DNA of 64,000 bases from an uncultured Chryseobacterium sp. (GTDB taxonomy: Bacteria > Bacteroidota > Bacteroidia > Flavobacteriales > Weeksellaceae): assembly GCA_913774355.1 (NCBI GenBank), contig CAJYGB010000016.1, positions 248,001-312,000 on the forward strand, written 5' to 3'. Position 1 is the first letter of the stretch, and each line of letters starts with the position of its first letter. Positions 1-9,035 of the stretch are shown piece after piece. The notes beneath the pieces were generated by a model. The model did not search any database. It was not told the origin of the DNA and saw only the letters and a list, made by a program, of their open reading frames with translations. The position numbers were made by a program, and so were the translations under genes.

Positions 1-1
1 A

Positions 2-904
2 GATGAAGAAAAGATTCTTGCTGATGCAGAACCTGAAGACAATGGTGATGTATATGAGGAGGTCTTCAATGGTGAACAAACAGAAGAAGAGGCTGTTTTC
101 AACAATCAACTCAATGAAATTGACGGATTTGAAAATGAAATTTCAGATAACGGCGGTGAAGTTTTAAACCGTTTTGAAGAGGAAGAAAGGATCTTGCATA
201 ATTTTGAATCTGCTTCGGAGAAAGAAAAAAATGAGGATTCTGATGAAGAAACCGATGAATCTTTCATTTCGTCCGGTATGATGATGGAACAGGGAGAAAT
301 GGCAACCGATACTTCCAACGCTGAAAATATTGTGAACGAACTCAAAAATGAGGCATCGGAAAATGAAAAAAGAGAAGAGTCCACGTCGGCGGAGATCACT
401 GATAAAAGGAAAATTGTAGATATCGACGCTCCGGTTTCCGAAGAAAGAGAAAAATTAAAATCTGATGAAAGCTTTGAAAACATTGAAGATTATCATCATG
501 ATAAAAAAATAAAACTGGCCAATATCAGAGGCCTCAAGGCTGTTCAGTCGCTTTTCGATGATGATCATCTGGAAACGGGGCTGCCTGCAGAAAAACCATC
601 TCCCGTAGAGAAAAGAGAAGATACGGGAAGTATATTAAGAACCAATATGGCGACCGATTTTATGGAAGCGGAAAAGAAAAAACCTGAATTTAAACTGGAT
701 TTAAACGATAGGATTGCCTTTTCCAAAACTCTTTTCGGAGGAAGCCAGTCTGAGCTGAATGAAGTGGTAGCGAATCTCAACAGTTTCAACAAACTGGAAG
801 AGGCTAAAGAATATCTGAGTGATCTTTACTATGCCAGAAAGTGGAGCAAAGTGGATGAATATGCTCAGCGGCTATGGATATTGGTGGAGAATAAATTTTT
901 ATAA
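2..904 (+). CDS. Acidic hypothetical protein, N-terminus outside the window
   Basis: The reading frame is open from base 2 to the TAA at 902-904, about 300 codons, so the start lies left of the window. The first ~200 residues are very rich in Glu, Asp, Lys and Ser and look disordered. The last ~75 residues are more ordered and probably helical (motifs LNDRIAFSKTLFGG, LNSFNKLEEAKEYL, WSKVDEYAQRLW). I do not recognise a catalytic motif. The charged-linker plus compact C-terminal layout, directly upstream of rsmI, is one I associate with uncharacterised Flavobacteriia proteins. No function is assigned. An internal ATG at 194 is not the true start because the frame continues upstream with the same composition. 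Confidence 0.75.
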   Translation, partial: DEEKILADAEPEDNGDVYEEVFNGEQTEEEAVFNNQLNEIDGFENEISDNGGEVLNRFEEEERILHNFESASEKEKNEDSDEETDESFISSGMMMEQGEMATDTSNAENIVNELKNEASENEKREESTSAEITDKRKIVDIDAPVSEEREKLKSDESFENIEDYHHDKKIKLANIRGLKAVQSLFDDDHLETGLPAEKPSPVEKREDTGSILRTNMATDFMEAEKKKPEFKLDLNDRIAFSKTLFGGSQSELNEVVANLNSFNKLEEAKEYLSDLYYARKWSKVDEYAQRLWILVENKFL

Positions 905-912
905 ACTTAATT

Positions 913-1587
913 TTGAGCGGAATCCTATATTTTGTTCCTACACCGGTCGGGAACCTGGAAGATATGACCTTCAGAGCGGTAAATATTCTGAAAGAGGTTG
1001 ATTATATCTTATGCGAAGACACAAGAACTTCCGGAATTCTTTTAAAACATTTCGAGATTTCAAAGCCTTTGAAGTCTTACCATCTGCACAACGAACATCA
1101 GGCGACCGAAAAGGTGATTACCGATCTTAAAAGCGGCCAACATATCGCCATCATTACCGATGCGGGAACACCCGGAATTTCCGATCCCGGTTACCTTCTG
1201 GCGAAAGCCGGTTCGGATCATCAGATTGAAATGATCTGCCTTCCCGGAGCCACTGCTTTTGTTCCGGCACTTGTTGTTTCCGGACTTCCGAATAACGAAT
1301 TTCTCTTTGCAGGGTTTCTTCCCCAGAAAAAAGGGCGGCAGACCAAACTGAAACAGCTTGCTGAGGAAAAAAAGACCATCGTTTTATACGAAAGTCCGCA
1401 TAAGATCAATACGACCCTGGAGCAGATCAGGGAATTCTTCGGCGAGGAGACCAAAGTAAGCCTGAGCCGGGAGATTTCCAAAAAATTCGAAGAAACCAAA
1501 CGCGGAACAATTCTTGAACTCATTGAATTTTCAAAAAGCAAGACCTTAAAGGGCGAAATCGTTCTCATTGTAAATAATTCCATTTAA
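913..1587 (+). CDS. rsmI: 16S rRNA (cytidine-1402-2'-O)-methyltransferase RsmI
   Basis: A 224-residue SAM-dependent methyltransferase of the tetrapyrrole-methylase fold, predicted to 2'-O-methylate C1402 in the 16S rRNA decoding centre. Family hallmarks are visible: N-terminal YFVPTPVGNLEDMTFRA, CEDTRTSGILL, the glycine-rich TDAGTPGISDPG near residue 80, PGATAFVPALVVSGLP, and FLPQKKGR. It is shorter than E. coli RsmI (about 286 residues), as the C-terminal extension is missing; this is common in Bacteroidetes. The start is TTG at 913, eight bases after the upstream stop, because the conserved N-terminus begins there and no ATG is available. It probably shares an operon with the following gene. 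Confidence 0.95.
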   Translation: MSGILYFVPTPVGNLEDMTFRAVNILKEVDYILCEDTRTSGILLKHFEISKPLKSYHLHNEHQATEKVITDLKSGQHIAIITDAGTPGISDPGYLLAKAGSDHQIEMICLPGATAFVPALVVSGLPNNEFLFAGFLPQKKGRQTKLKQLAEEKKTIVLYESPHKINTTLEQIREFFGEETKVSLSREISKKFEETKRGTILELIEFSKSKTLKGEIVLIVNNSI

Positions 1588-3066
1588 TTGAAAAAATTAA
1601 TTTTCGTACTGTTTTCGTCGGCCTGCCTCGGACAGACGGATCAGTATAAGCAGATTCTTTTAACCAAAAAGATTGGTAAAGAAGTCCGTTCCTATTCAAG
1701 AGGCTACGGTATATTTACTGATGCCCGAACCGGAAAGACGGGTATTGTGGATTCTCTGGGTATTATTACTTTTGAATATCCTTTTAAAAGCGAAATTTCA
1801 CTTTTATGGAAAGATCGGTTCGTCTTAAAAGCAAAATCCGGAAAATCCAATGGTAAAACGGCGGTTATCAATGCTCAGGGAAAAGAAATCATTCCGATGG
1901 ATTTGTTTAAATTCAGGACCTGGGAAAACAAAGACCGTTTGATTTATACCAGACAGGGGAAAGACTGCGTTTATGATTTTAACGGAAATGAGATCATCCC
2001 TTTTTCGGAAAAGATCGTATTCGGAAGCGAGAACAGGTTTTTTGTAAAAAACAATGAGGTTTGGACGATCTATGATTTCAGCGGTAAAAAAGTATCGGAC
2101 AGGGAATTTTCCGACGATCTCCGTTTTTATAAAGGGAGAACCTACCTTACGAAAGGAGAAAAATCCGGGGAAGTTATCGATAATAACGGGAATATCCTCA
2201 GTATGATTTCCAATCATAATGTAGATAATATCAATGCTTTTCCTTATCTGATTACCCTGGATGCTTCAAAAGAAAGGTATGGAATCATTGACGAAAAAGA
2301 AAATGTGATTGCTGATGAAATATATGAACAGGCTTTCGTAGGAAGAGAATACATTTACCTCACAAAGGATGATAAAGTAAGCATTTTTTCGAAGAAAGAA
2401 GGGAAACTATATAATCTTGATTATCATTATGTAAACCCACTTTTTAACGGACTGTTCAAAACTTCTCAGGACCAGAAAAATCCTAAGACTGCCGTTGTGC
2501 GCCTGGACGGGGAAGTGGTATTTCCGAAAGAATATGACAGGGTGGAAGGACTTACGATTTCCGGTGATAAATATCTGTATCTCAGAAAAGAGGAAGAAGA
2601 GGAAATCCTGGATAAAGATTTAAAAAATATCCTGAACAGCGATGAGTACGGTATCGAAAAAATATTCCCAAATACCCTGATTCTCAACAGAAATGATAAT
2701 TATTATATATTCACTCCAAAAACCGGCCATTACAGGGAACTGAAAGACCTTAAAGAAATCAGGGAATCCGAGCTTTATCCTGCACTTGTCGGAAAAAATA
2801 CCGGCAACTTTTACGGAATGATGGATGAAAACGGAAATGAGATCATTCCTTTTGTTTATGACGATATTACGACTTTCCTGGGAGCCAACGAATTTATCGT
2901 GAAAAAAGACAATAAATTCGGGGTGACCAACCATAAAAACGAGCCGCTGACGGAAGTAAAATATGATAAATTTATTCACGACAAAAAAGGCATCAGGCTC
3001 ACGAAAGGAAAGGAAACAGAATTTATTTATTTCACGGAACAGAATGACAAAAATTTTGCTGACTAA
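1588..3066 (+). CDS. Secreted WG-repeat protein
   Basis: A 492-residue protein with a short N-terminal signal peptide (MKKLIFVLFSSACLGQT; cleavage likely near residue 15). The rest is built of degenerate WG/KWG-type repeats of roughly 30-45 residues, for example YGIIDEKENVIADEIYEQ and YGMMDENGNEIIPFVYDDI, which fold as small beta-rich modules in known WG proteins. The family is usually periplasmic or surface exposed; no enzymatic residue is seen. The TTG start at 1588 follows the rsmI stop without a gap and is chosen because the signal peptide starts there. The tight junction suggests co-transcription with rsmI. The exact role is unknown. Confidence 0.85.
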   Translation: MKKLIFVLFSSACLGQTDQYKQILLTKKIGKEVRSYSRGYGIFTDARTGKTGIVDSLGIITFEYPFKSEISLLWKDRFVLKAKSGKSNGKTAVINAQGKEIIPMDLFKFRTWENKDRLIYTRQGKDCVYDFNGNEIIPFSEKIVFGSENRFFVKNNEVWTIYDFSGKKVSDREFSDDLRFYKGRTYLTKGEKSGEVIDNNGNILSMISNHNVDNINAFPYLITLDASKERYGIIDEKENVIADEIYEQAFVGREYIYLTKDDKVSIFSKKEGKLYNLDYHYVNPLFNGLFKTSQDQKNPKTAVVRLDGEVVFPKEYDRVEGLTISGDKYLYLRKEEEEEILDKDLKNILNSDEYGIEKIFPNTLILNRNDNYYIFTPKTGHYRELKDLKEIRESELYPALVGKNTGNFYGMMDENGNEIIPFVYDDITTFLGANEFIVKKDNKFGVTNHKNEPLTEVKYDKFIHDKKGIRLTKGKETEFIYFTEQNDKNFAD

Positions 3067-3152
3067 GCAATAACATTCTGTTTTATGATAAAAAACAGCT
3101 GAAAAATTTCGCTAAAAGAGTGATTTAAAATGTAATGAATAACATTTTGTAA

Positions 3153-3160
3153 TATCTTTG
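3153..3160 (+). promoter_or_regulatory. Possible -7 box of the fabG promoter
   Basis: TATCTTTG matches the Bacteroidetes -7 consensus TAnnTTTG and lies about 90 bases before the fabG ATG. No clear TTG is placed 19 bp upstream. A second weaker candidate, TATCTTAG at 3194-3201, follows a TTTG at 3169-3172. The site is inferred from the motif only. Confidence 0.45.
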
Positions 3161-3250
3161 CGCACTGTTTTGCTTGTGTGAAACGAAATGATGTATCTTA
3201 GCCAACTTTCAGGAGGCGAATAGGTTATAAAGAAAATAATTGTCATATAT

Positions 3251-3994
3251 ATGAAACTATTAGAAGGAAAAGTAGCGCTAATAACGGGAGCTACACGGGG
3301 AATCGGTAAAGGAATTGCTGAAATGTATGCCCAGCAGGGAGCAAAGATCGCATTCACCTACGCCGGTTCTGTGGACAAAGCTAGGGAATTAGAAGCGGCT
3401 TTAAGTTCTGTAACCCAAATCAAAGGGTACCAGTCGGATGCATCGGATTTCGATGCTGCGCAGATTCTGGTGGATGAAGTAATCGCCGAGTTTGGTAAAA
3501 TCGATATTCTGATCAACAACGCAGGAATTACCAAAGACAACCTGCTTCTGAGAATGTCTAAAGAAGACTGGGATAAAGTAATCAATGTTAACCTGGATTC
3601 CGTATTCAACCTTACGAAAGCGGTGATCAAGCCGATGATGAAGGCCAGGGCAGGATCGATCATCAACATGACGTCCGTAGTAGGAATCAGCGGAAATGCA
3701 GGACAGGCCAATTATGCAGCTTCCAAAGCGGGAGTAATCGGGTTTACGAAATCCGTGGCTTTGGAATTGGGTTCAAGAAACATCCGTTGCAATGCCATTG
3801 CGCCGGGGTTCATCCAGACTGAAATGACGGATGCCCTTGATGATAAAGCCAAAGATAAATGGAACGAATCCATCCCGATGAAAAAGCTGGGCCACACACA
3901 GGATGTTGCCAATGCCTGCGTATTTTTAGGAAGTGAAATGGCTTCCTACATTACCGGTCAGACGTTAAATGTAGACGGCGGCTTACTAACGTAA
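3251..3994 (+). CDS. fabG: 3-oxoacyl-[acyl-carrier-protein] reductase FabG
   Basis: A 247-residue short-chain dehydrogenase/reductase, predicted to reduce 3-oxoacyl-ACP with NADPH in the type II fatty-acid synthesis cycle in the cytosol. The Rossmann cofactor motif TGATRGIG is at residues 12-19, NNAGIT at 89-94, catalytic Ser142 lies in NMTSVVG, and the YAASK motif gives Tyr155 and Lys159. The C-terminus ITGQTLNVDGG is typical. Length matches E. coli FabG (244). It is transcribed alone, from a leader of ~90 bases to a strong terminator at 4018-4042. Many SDRs are annotated as FabG, but residue identity along the whole length makes this call firm. Confidence 0.93.
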   Translation: MKLLEGKVALITGATRGIGKGIAEMYAQQGAKIAFTYAGSVDKARELEAALSSVTQIKGYQSDASDFDAAQILVDEVIAEFGKIDILINNAGITKDNLLLRMSKEDWDKVINVNLDSVFNLTKAVIKPMMKARAGSIINMTSVVGISGNAGQANYAASKAGVIGFTKSVALELGSRNIRCNAIAPGFIQTEMTDALDDKAKDKWNESIPMKKLGHTQDVANACVFLGSEMASYITGQTLNVDGGLLT

Positions 3995-4017
3995 AAATTT
4001 TTTAAATAATATAAATG

Positions 4018-4042
4018 AAAATCCGTCACTGCGACGGATTTT
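4018..4042 (+). terminator. Intrinsic terminator of fabG
   Basis: A perfect 10-bp stem, AAAATCCGTC (4018-4027) with GACGGATTTT (4033-4042), and a 5-base loop, 24 bases after the fabG stop. The arms begin with A and end with T, so it could work in both directions between the convergent fabG and guaC. Confidence 0.85.
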
Positions 4043-4208
4043 CTGCTTTAAATTTAACGTAAATTCTACCGTATTTAATTTATTTTCAAACGATTGTTGA
4101 AAGAAATATTGAAATTCAACTTAGTGATTCAGACTTTTAATTAATTCCTTATTTATATAGTAATAAACGGTTTAATTTGTTGATAATTAATACCTTCAGA
4201 GTATTGTT

Positions 4209-4283
4209 GACAAAAGGAACTTCCAGCGTCCAGCTTCCCTCTTCCAGCTTTTTAAACCCGGCTTTTGTTTCAAGTTCACGTTA
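4209..4283 (+). repeat. Dispersed ~75-bp intergenic repeat, copy A
   Basis: It shares a conserved layout with 48429-48504 (opposite strand) and 50180-50252: it opens with GACAA, continues with a CT-rich core (CCAGCTTCCCTCTTCCAG here), and closes with CGTTA about 35 bases later. It lies in the 333-bp spacer 3995-4327 between the convergent fabG and guaC genes. Apart from this repeat and the fabG terminator, I see nothing else in that spacer. Confidence 0.7.
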
Positions 4284-4327
4284 GATTTTGGAAATAGGTT
4301 CTATTGCTTAAAAAGGTTATTCACTCA

Positions 4328-5368
4328 TCAATCTTTAAATACCTGATTTTCCTGTTCCTGCACCCGGATAAAAGTAGTTCTTTTAGAAAGCTGCTTCAAT
4401 GTTGAGGCACCTACATACGTACAGGTTGAACGAACACCCCCAAGAATATCTTTTACCGTTTCCAGCACAGGACCTTTGTATGCGACTTTTACCGTTTTTC
4501 CTTCAGAAGCGCGGTACTCCGCAACCCCTCCCGAATGTTTGTCCATGGCTGTTTTTGAACTCATACCATAAAACAGTTTGTATTTTTTACCGTTTTCTTC
4601 TACCATCTCGCCACCGCTTTCATCGTGCCCGGCAAACATTCCTCCCAGCATTACGAAATCGGCACCGCCGCCAAAAGCTTTGGCCACATCGCCCGGAATC
4701 TTACAACCGCCGTCGGCTATGATATGGCCTCCCAATCCGTGTGCGGCATCTGCACATTCGATAATCGCGGAAAGTTGGGGATATCCGACGCCGGTTTTTA
4801 CCCGTGTCGTACATACGGAACCCGGCCCGATCCCGACTTTAATAATATCGGCGCCTACCAAAAGAAGTTCTTCTACCATTTCACCGGTTACTACATTTCC
4901 GGCCATAATGATCTTATCCGGAAAATTGGCCCTTGCTTTCTTCACAAAGTCCACAAAATGCTCCGAATAGCCATTGGCTACATCGATGCAGAGAAACTCT
5001 ATTTTCGGATGGTTGCTGAGGATTTCCCGGAGCTTTTTCTCATCCGTTTTCCCGGTTCCTGTACTTAAAGCGATATACTGATGAATATCTTCCGGTTGCT
5101 GATTTAAAAACTGTGACCATTCCTCAATGGAATAATGCTTATGAACCGCGGTAATGATCTTTTCCTTTGCCAGTTCCACCGCCATTTCAAAAGTTCCCAC
5201 CGTATCCATATTGGCAGCGATAATGGGAATTCCTTTCCATTTTTTCCGGGTGTGCCTAAATGTAAATTCTCTTTCCAGATCCACTTCCGAACGGGATTTC
5301 AGCGTAGAACGCTTCGGGCGGAACATTACGTCCTTAAATCCCAGTTTAATATCATATTCTATTCTCAT
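4328..5368 (-). CDS. guaC: GMP reductase
   Basis: A 346-residue enzyme predicted to convert GMP to IMP with NADPH in purine salvage. The IMPDH/GMPR active-site loop [11 protein letters not shown] places the catalytic Cys at residue 186, the same position as in E. coli GuaC (347 residues). [12 protein letters not shown] near residue 48 and [18 protein letters not shown] are typical of the family. No CBS-domain insert is present, which separates it from IMP dehydrogenase. It is transcribed alone towards fabG, with the dispersed repeat copy A just after its stop. The start is the ATG followed by [13 protein letters not shown], where homology begins. Confidence 0.95.
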   Translation of the reverse strand: MRIEYDIKLGFKDVMFRPKRSTLKSRSEVDLEREFTFRHTRKKWKGIPIIAANMDTVGTFEMAVELAKEKIITAVHKHYSIEEWSQFLNQQPEDIHQYIALSTGTGKTDEKKLREILSNHPKIEFLCIDVANGYSEHFVDFVKKARANFPDKIIMAGNVVTGEMVEELLLVGADIIKVGIGPGSVCTTRVKTGVGYPQLSAIIECADAAHGLGGHIIADGGCKIPGDVAKAFGGGADFVMLGGMFAGHDESGGEMVEENGKKYKLFYGMSSKTAMDKHSGGVAEYRASEGKTVKVAYKGPVLETVKDILGGVRSTCTYVGASTLKQLSKRTTFIRVQEQENQVFKD

Positions 5369-5628
5369 AATTTGGAAAATTATTTTACTTAAATGTATGA
5401 AAAAAACTTTGATTGAAACATTTTTGAGCAGCGCTGAGAACAGATTCGATTTTCAGGCCCAGCCAAATTAAAATTGTGGAAAATGGATCTATTCATCTTG
5501 AATACGTCAATGTAATGATTTTTAATCTGTTTGGTATTTTAATTAAATTAATATATTAAACCTTAAAATAAAAAATACTTTTCTATAAATCTGTTCTGAA
5601 TATCATCATGTTTGTTAATTAAAAACAA

Positions 5629-5636
5629 TATTTTTG
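5629..5636 (+). promoter_or_regulatory. Possible -7 box just before the Lgt-like gene
   Basis: TATTTTTG fits TAnnTTTG but lies only 6 bases before the ATG at 5642, which would make the mRNA almost leaderless. No TTG is placed 19 bp upstream. In sequence this AT-rich the match may be chance. Confidence 0.2.
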
Positions 5637-5641
5637 AGATC

Positions 5642-6388
5642 ATGGATTTTCCTGTCACTTTTCACCTGTTCGGCAAAACAGTACTTGCCCATCCGCTTTT
5701 TGAAGCATTGGGGATGTTTATCGGCATGCGGTACTATTTTTATCTCAAAAGAAAGTCTAAAGAGAAAACACCGTTCAATACTTCCGCAGCAGTTCTTATC
5801 GGGGCGACAGCCGGTGCCTTATTCGGTTCCAAACTAATCGGAAACCTTGAAAATCCGTACAAATTCTTTGAACATTTCGATCTGAAAACAATCTGGACCA
5901 ATAATACGATTGTCGGAGGACTGGCTTTTGGATTAATTGGGGTAGAGCTGGCTAAGAAAATAGTCGGTCATAAGGCAAGTACGGGAGACCTTATCGTTTT
6001 TCCTCTGATGCTGGCTATGATCATCGGAAGAATCGGCTGTTTCCTTACCGGAATTTACGAAGAAACCTACGGAATTCCTACCGATTCTATCTTCGGGATG
6101 CATTTGGGAGACCAGTATCGAAGGCATCCCGTGGCACTGTATGAAATTGCCTTCCTGATTATTCTCTGGATTATCTTAAATAGTATTCTTCGAAAAAATA
6201 AATATCCTTCAGGCTTTGTTTTTCAGGTCTTTATGCTGAGCTATTTTACCTTTCGGTTCCTGCTGGATTTTATCAAACCGAGACTGGAAATTGCCGGAAA
6301 TCTGGGAACCATTCAGATTGTATGTATTTGCCTGATTATTTATTACATTTATAAAATTAAAAATACCTTTCTTTTCAACCACCTGTAA
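5642..6388 (+). CDS. Divergent prolipoprotein diacylglyceryl transferase (Lgt) family protein
   Basis: A polytopic inner-membrane protein of about 248 residues with roughly seven hydrophobic segments. Lgt-type signatures are visible: VGGLAFGLIGVE, GRIGCFLTG and RRHPVALYE (compare Lgt HGGLxG, GRxGNFxN and RHPxQLYE). Two positions conserved in Lgt differ: the His before GGL is Val, and the Asn in GRIGNF is Cys. It may be a paralogue acting on another lipid or protein substrate rather than the housekeeping Lgt; that is inference. The start is the ATG at 5642, not the in-frame TTG at 5612, because MDFPVTFHLFG matches the family N-terminus. It heads a tight three-gene operon with a small membrane protein and a radical SAM enzyme. 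Confidence 0.8.
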   Translation: MDFPVTFHLFGKTVLAHPLFEALGMFIGMRYYFYLKRKSKEKTPFNTSAAVLIGATAGALFGSKLIGNLENPYKFFEHFDLKTIWTNNTIVGGLAFGLIGVELAKKIVGHKASTGDLIVFPLMLAMIIGRIGCFLTGIYEETYGIPTDSIFGMHLGDQYRRHPVALYEIAFLIILWIILNSILRKNKYPSGFVFQVFMLSYFTFRFLLDFIKPRLEIAGNLGTIQIVCICLIIYYIYKIKNTFLFNHL

Positions 6389-6399
6389 AATTAGAAAAT

Positions 6400-6636
6400 A
6401 TGAAAACCCTGACACTTTTGGAAGTCGGTAATATGGAAGGACTCGTCCTGATGATTATCCTGGTCATTCTTTTTGCCGCTTCTGTTTTTTCCCTGGTCGT
6501 TGCTTTTATCGTAAAGCTTGTTTACGAATCGAAAGACAACAGAAAATTTTCAAAGAAGCAGTTTATCCAGACAATGCTTATCTGTCTGCTGTTTTGCGGA
6601 CTGGTGAGCGGATTTGTTTGTGGAGGAGGACTTTAA
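6400..6636 (+). CDS. Small two-segment membrane protein
   Basis: A 78-residue protein with two hydrophobic helices (about residues 13-40 and 56-75) joined by a basic stretch containing KDNRKFSKKQF. I do not recognise the family. It begins 11 bases after the Lgt-like gene and ends 9 bases before the radical SAM gene. The spacing points to one transcript and a membrane-linked accessory role; that role is inference from position only. Confidence 0.65.
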   Translation: MKTLTLLEVGNMEGLVLMIILVILFAASVFSLVVAFIVKLVYESKDNRKFSKKQFIQTMLICLLFCGLVSGFVCGGGL

Positions 6637-6645
6637 AATGAAATT

Positions 6646-8049
6646 ATGCCTGTAAGAAACTATACCTATTACGATTATACCATCAGTCTTTGTCCGGAAT
6701 GCCTGAAAAGAGTCGGTGCAAAGATCATTATTGAAGATAAAGCGGTGTTCATGACCAAAAGATGCCCGGATCATGGGTTTTTCAAAACCAAAATTGCTTC
6801 GGATGTGCATTATTACAAAAATATCAGGAATTACAACAAAGCATCGGAAATGCCTGTACATTTCGGAACGGAAGTAGAATATGGCTGTCCTTACGACTGC
6901 GGTTTATGTGTAGACCATGAGCAGCACAGCTGTCTTTCGATTGTTGAGGTGACGGACCGCTGCAATCTCACCTGTCCCACCTGTTACGCGATGTCTTCAC
7001 CGCATTACGGCAGCCACAGGACCCTGGAAGAAATTGAAGCGATGTTCGATATTATTGTGAAAAATGAGGGTGAGCCGGATGTTGTTCAGATCAGCGGGGG
7101 AGAGCCCACCATCCATCCCGAGTTTTTTAAGATCATGGACATTGCCAAGTCAAAGCCAATCAAACATTTAATGTTGAATACCAATGGCGTACGGATTGCG
7201 AATGATCCGGGTTTTGCTGAAAAGCTGGCAACGTATGCTCCGGAATTTGAAATTTACCTTCAGTTTGATTCCTTTAAGCCGGAAGTCCTGCAGGATTTCA
7301 GGGGAAAAGATCTTACCGATGTCCGGATGAAGGCTCTGGAGAAGTTAAATGCTTTAAATCTTTCCACCACCCTCGTTATTGTTCTTCAGAAAGGAAAAAA
7401 TGTAGACGAGATCGGAAAAATCATTGAATTTGCCTTAAAACAGAAATGTGTCCGCGGAATTACTTTTCAGCCGGTAGAAATTGCCGGAAGAAACCGGGAA
7501 GATTCAGCACATGAAAAAATAACTTTAACGGAAGTAAGACAGGAAATCCTGAATCAGTTTCCGCTGCTGAATTCGGATGATCTTATTCCGGTTCCGTGCA
7601 ACCCGGATGCTCTGGCGATGGGATATATCCTGAAACTGGATGGCGAAACCATTCCTTTAACGAGATACATCAATCCTGCTGATCTGCTGAACAATGAAAC
7701 CCGGAATACGATCGTCTATGAGCAGGATACCGGACTTCAGATGCAGTTGCTGGATATTTTCAGTACAGGGATTTCCGTAGATAAAGTGCAGCCTAAAGTC
7801 AACCAGCTATTGTGCTGTCTTCCCGAAGTTTCAGCTCCGAATCTGGATTACGACAATCTCTTCAGGATCATCATCATGAATTTTATGGATGCTCACGATT
7901 TTGATGTGCGTGCCGTCAAGAAATCCTGCGTTCATATTGTTAATAAAGATCTTAAGCTCATTCCTTTTGAAACAATGAACCTTTTTTACCGGGATGATAA
8001 GAGCGAATACCTGGAAGAACTGAGAAGAGAGGATAAGGTGTTGTTTTGA
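6646..8049 (+). CDS. Radical SAM enzyme, COG1964/Tes-like
   Basis: A 467-residue radical SAM protein. The cluster motif CNLTCPTCYA (CxxxCxxC, about residues 106-113) is followed by the SAM-binding QISGGEPTIHP. The N-terminus carries extra paired cysteines (CPECLKRVGAK, RCPDHGFFKT, CPYDCGLC), and a late cysteine motif NQLLCCLPEV may bind another cluster or substrate. This layout resembles the uncharacterised family that includes MJ0619 and the archaeal tetraether lipid synthase Tes. The neighbouring Lgt-like membrane protein makes a lipid substrate plausible, but that is inference. The start ATG at 6646 lies 9 bases after the previous stop. Confidence 0.85.
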   Translation: MPVRNYTYYDYTISLCPECLKRVGAKIIIEDKAVFMTKRCPDHGFFKTKIASDVHYYKNIRNYNKASEMPVHFGTEVEYGCPYDCGLCVDHEQHSCLSIVEVTDRCNLTCPTCYAMSSPHYGSHRTLEEIEAMFDIIVKNEGEPDVVQISGGEPTIHPEFFKIMDIAKSKPIKHLMLNTNGVRIANDPGFAEKLATYAPEFEIYLQFDSFKPEVLQDFRGKDLTDVRMKALEKLNALNLSTTLVIVLQKGKNVDEIGKIIEFALKQKCVRGITFQPVEIAGRNREDSAHEKITLTEVRQEILNQFPLLNSDDLIPVPCNPDALAMGYILKLDGETIPLTRYINPADLLNNETRNTIVYEQDTGLQMQLLDIFSTGISVDKVQPKVNQLLCCLPEVSAPNLDYDNLFRIIIMNFMDAHDFDVRAVKKSCVHIVNKDLKLIPFETMNLFYRDDKSEYLEELRREDKVLF

Positions 8050-8080
8050 TCCATTACACTCTGTCATAGATAATGACATA

Positions 8081-8233
8081 GGAAGCTGAAGCGTTAAGAA
8101 AATTAAAACTCGATCCGTTAAAAAATTCCCACTGTTTGAAGCGCGAGAAAAATATTGATTAAAAATAAATGTTGAATTCGCGCAAGTTATGGGAATTTTA
8201 GGATAGAGTTTTAATTTTTAGCCTTCAGCTTCC
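8081..8233. repeat. Long imperfect palindrome between convergent genes
   Basis: The left arm (8081-8153) and the reverse complement of the right arm (8175-8233) share GGAAGCTGAAG, AATTAAAACTC, ATCC, AAATTCCCA and CGCGA in the same order, with small indels. It fills most of the 215-bp spacer between the radical SAM gene and surE. It could act as a bidirectional terminator or be a palindromic mobile repeat; no copy of the whole element is seen elsewhere in the window. Confidence 0.7.
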
Positions 8234-8264
8234 AGGTCTTGAATTTTTCGTTCTTTTCTTTTGT

Positions 8265-9035
8265 TTAATCGAATTTCATCACTTCATTCAACGTATTCAT
8301 ATACTCATACGCCGTAAGGTCAAACTTTACCGGAACAATGGAAATATACCCGTTCGCCAGAGCGGTTTCGTCGGCATCCTCGGATTCATCCATATTATTG
8401 AAATAACCCGTCAGCCAATAGTATTTTTTACCGTGAGGATTTACTCTCTCATCAAAACTTTCTTCCCATTTTGCTTTGGCCTGTTTACAGACTTTTACGC
8501 CTTTTATCTCTTCTTTTGTTAGCTTCGGAATGTTTACATTTAACACAATTCCTTTCGGCATCGGGTTTTCCAGGGTTCTTTTTACGATATTCTGAATATA
8601 TTCTTTGGCTTGGGTAAAATCGGCCTCCCAGCTGAAATCCAACAGTGAAAACCCGATCGCAGGAAGGTTTTCCACACCGGCTTCCACCGCTGCTGACATC
8701 GTGCCCGAATAGATCACATTAATAGAAGAATTCGCTCCGTGATTGATCCCGGAAACCACGATATCCGGTCTTCTTGGAAGAATTTTATCGAGTGCCATTT
8801 TTACGCAGTCCACCGGCGTTCCGCTGCAGGAGAAATCCATCTGTGGCCCGTCCAAATGAACTTCTTCATAACTTAAAGTGGAGTTGATGGTAATGGCGTG
8901 GCCTTTACCGCTTTGCGGGGAATTGGGTGCTACCACCACAACTTCTCCTATTTCGTTCATAAAACTGACAAGATTTCTGATACCCGGTGCTGTAATTCCG
9001 TCGTCATTTGTTACCAGAATAAGTGGTTTTTCCAT
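8265..9035 (-). CDS. surE: 5'/3'-nucleotidase SurE
   Basis: A 256-residue metal-dependent nucleoside monophosphate phosphatase. The signature LVTNDDGITAPGI at the N-terminus gives the metal-binding Asp pair; SGINHGANSSINVIYSGTMSAAVEAG carries the conserved Asn and Ser residues; PVDCVKMAL is also typical. Length matches the family (about 250). It acts in the cytosol in nucleotide and stress physiology. A -7-like TATATTTG on the minus strand (9055-9062) lies about 20 bases before the start. The upstream spacer up to 9342 holds nothing else I can name. Confidence 0.95.
   Translation of the reverse strand: MEKPLILVTNDDGITAPGIRNLVSFMNEIGEVVVVAPNSPQSGKGHAITINSTLSYEEVHLDGPQMDFSCSGTPVDCVKMALDKILPRRPDIVVSGINHGANSSINVIYSGTMSAAVEAGVENLPAIGFSLLDFSWEADFTQAKEYIQNIVKRTLENPMPKGIVLNVNIPKLTKEEIKGVKVCKQAKAKWEESFDERVNPHGKKYYWLTGYFNNMDESEDADETALANGYISIVPVKFDLTAYEYMNTLNEVMKFD

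Noticed and set aside
5608..5641. Longer start (TTG 5612) of the Lgt-like gene
   Set aside because: The added residues are not hydrophobic or family-like; ATG 5642 gives the expected N-terminus.
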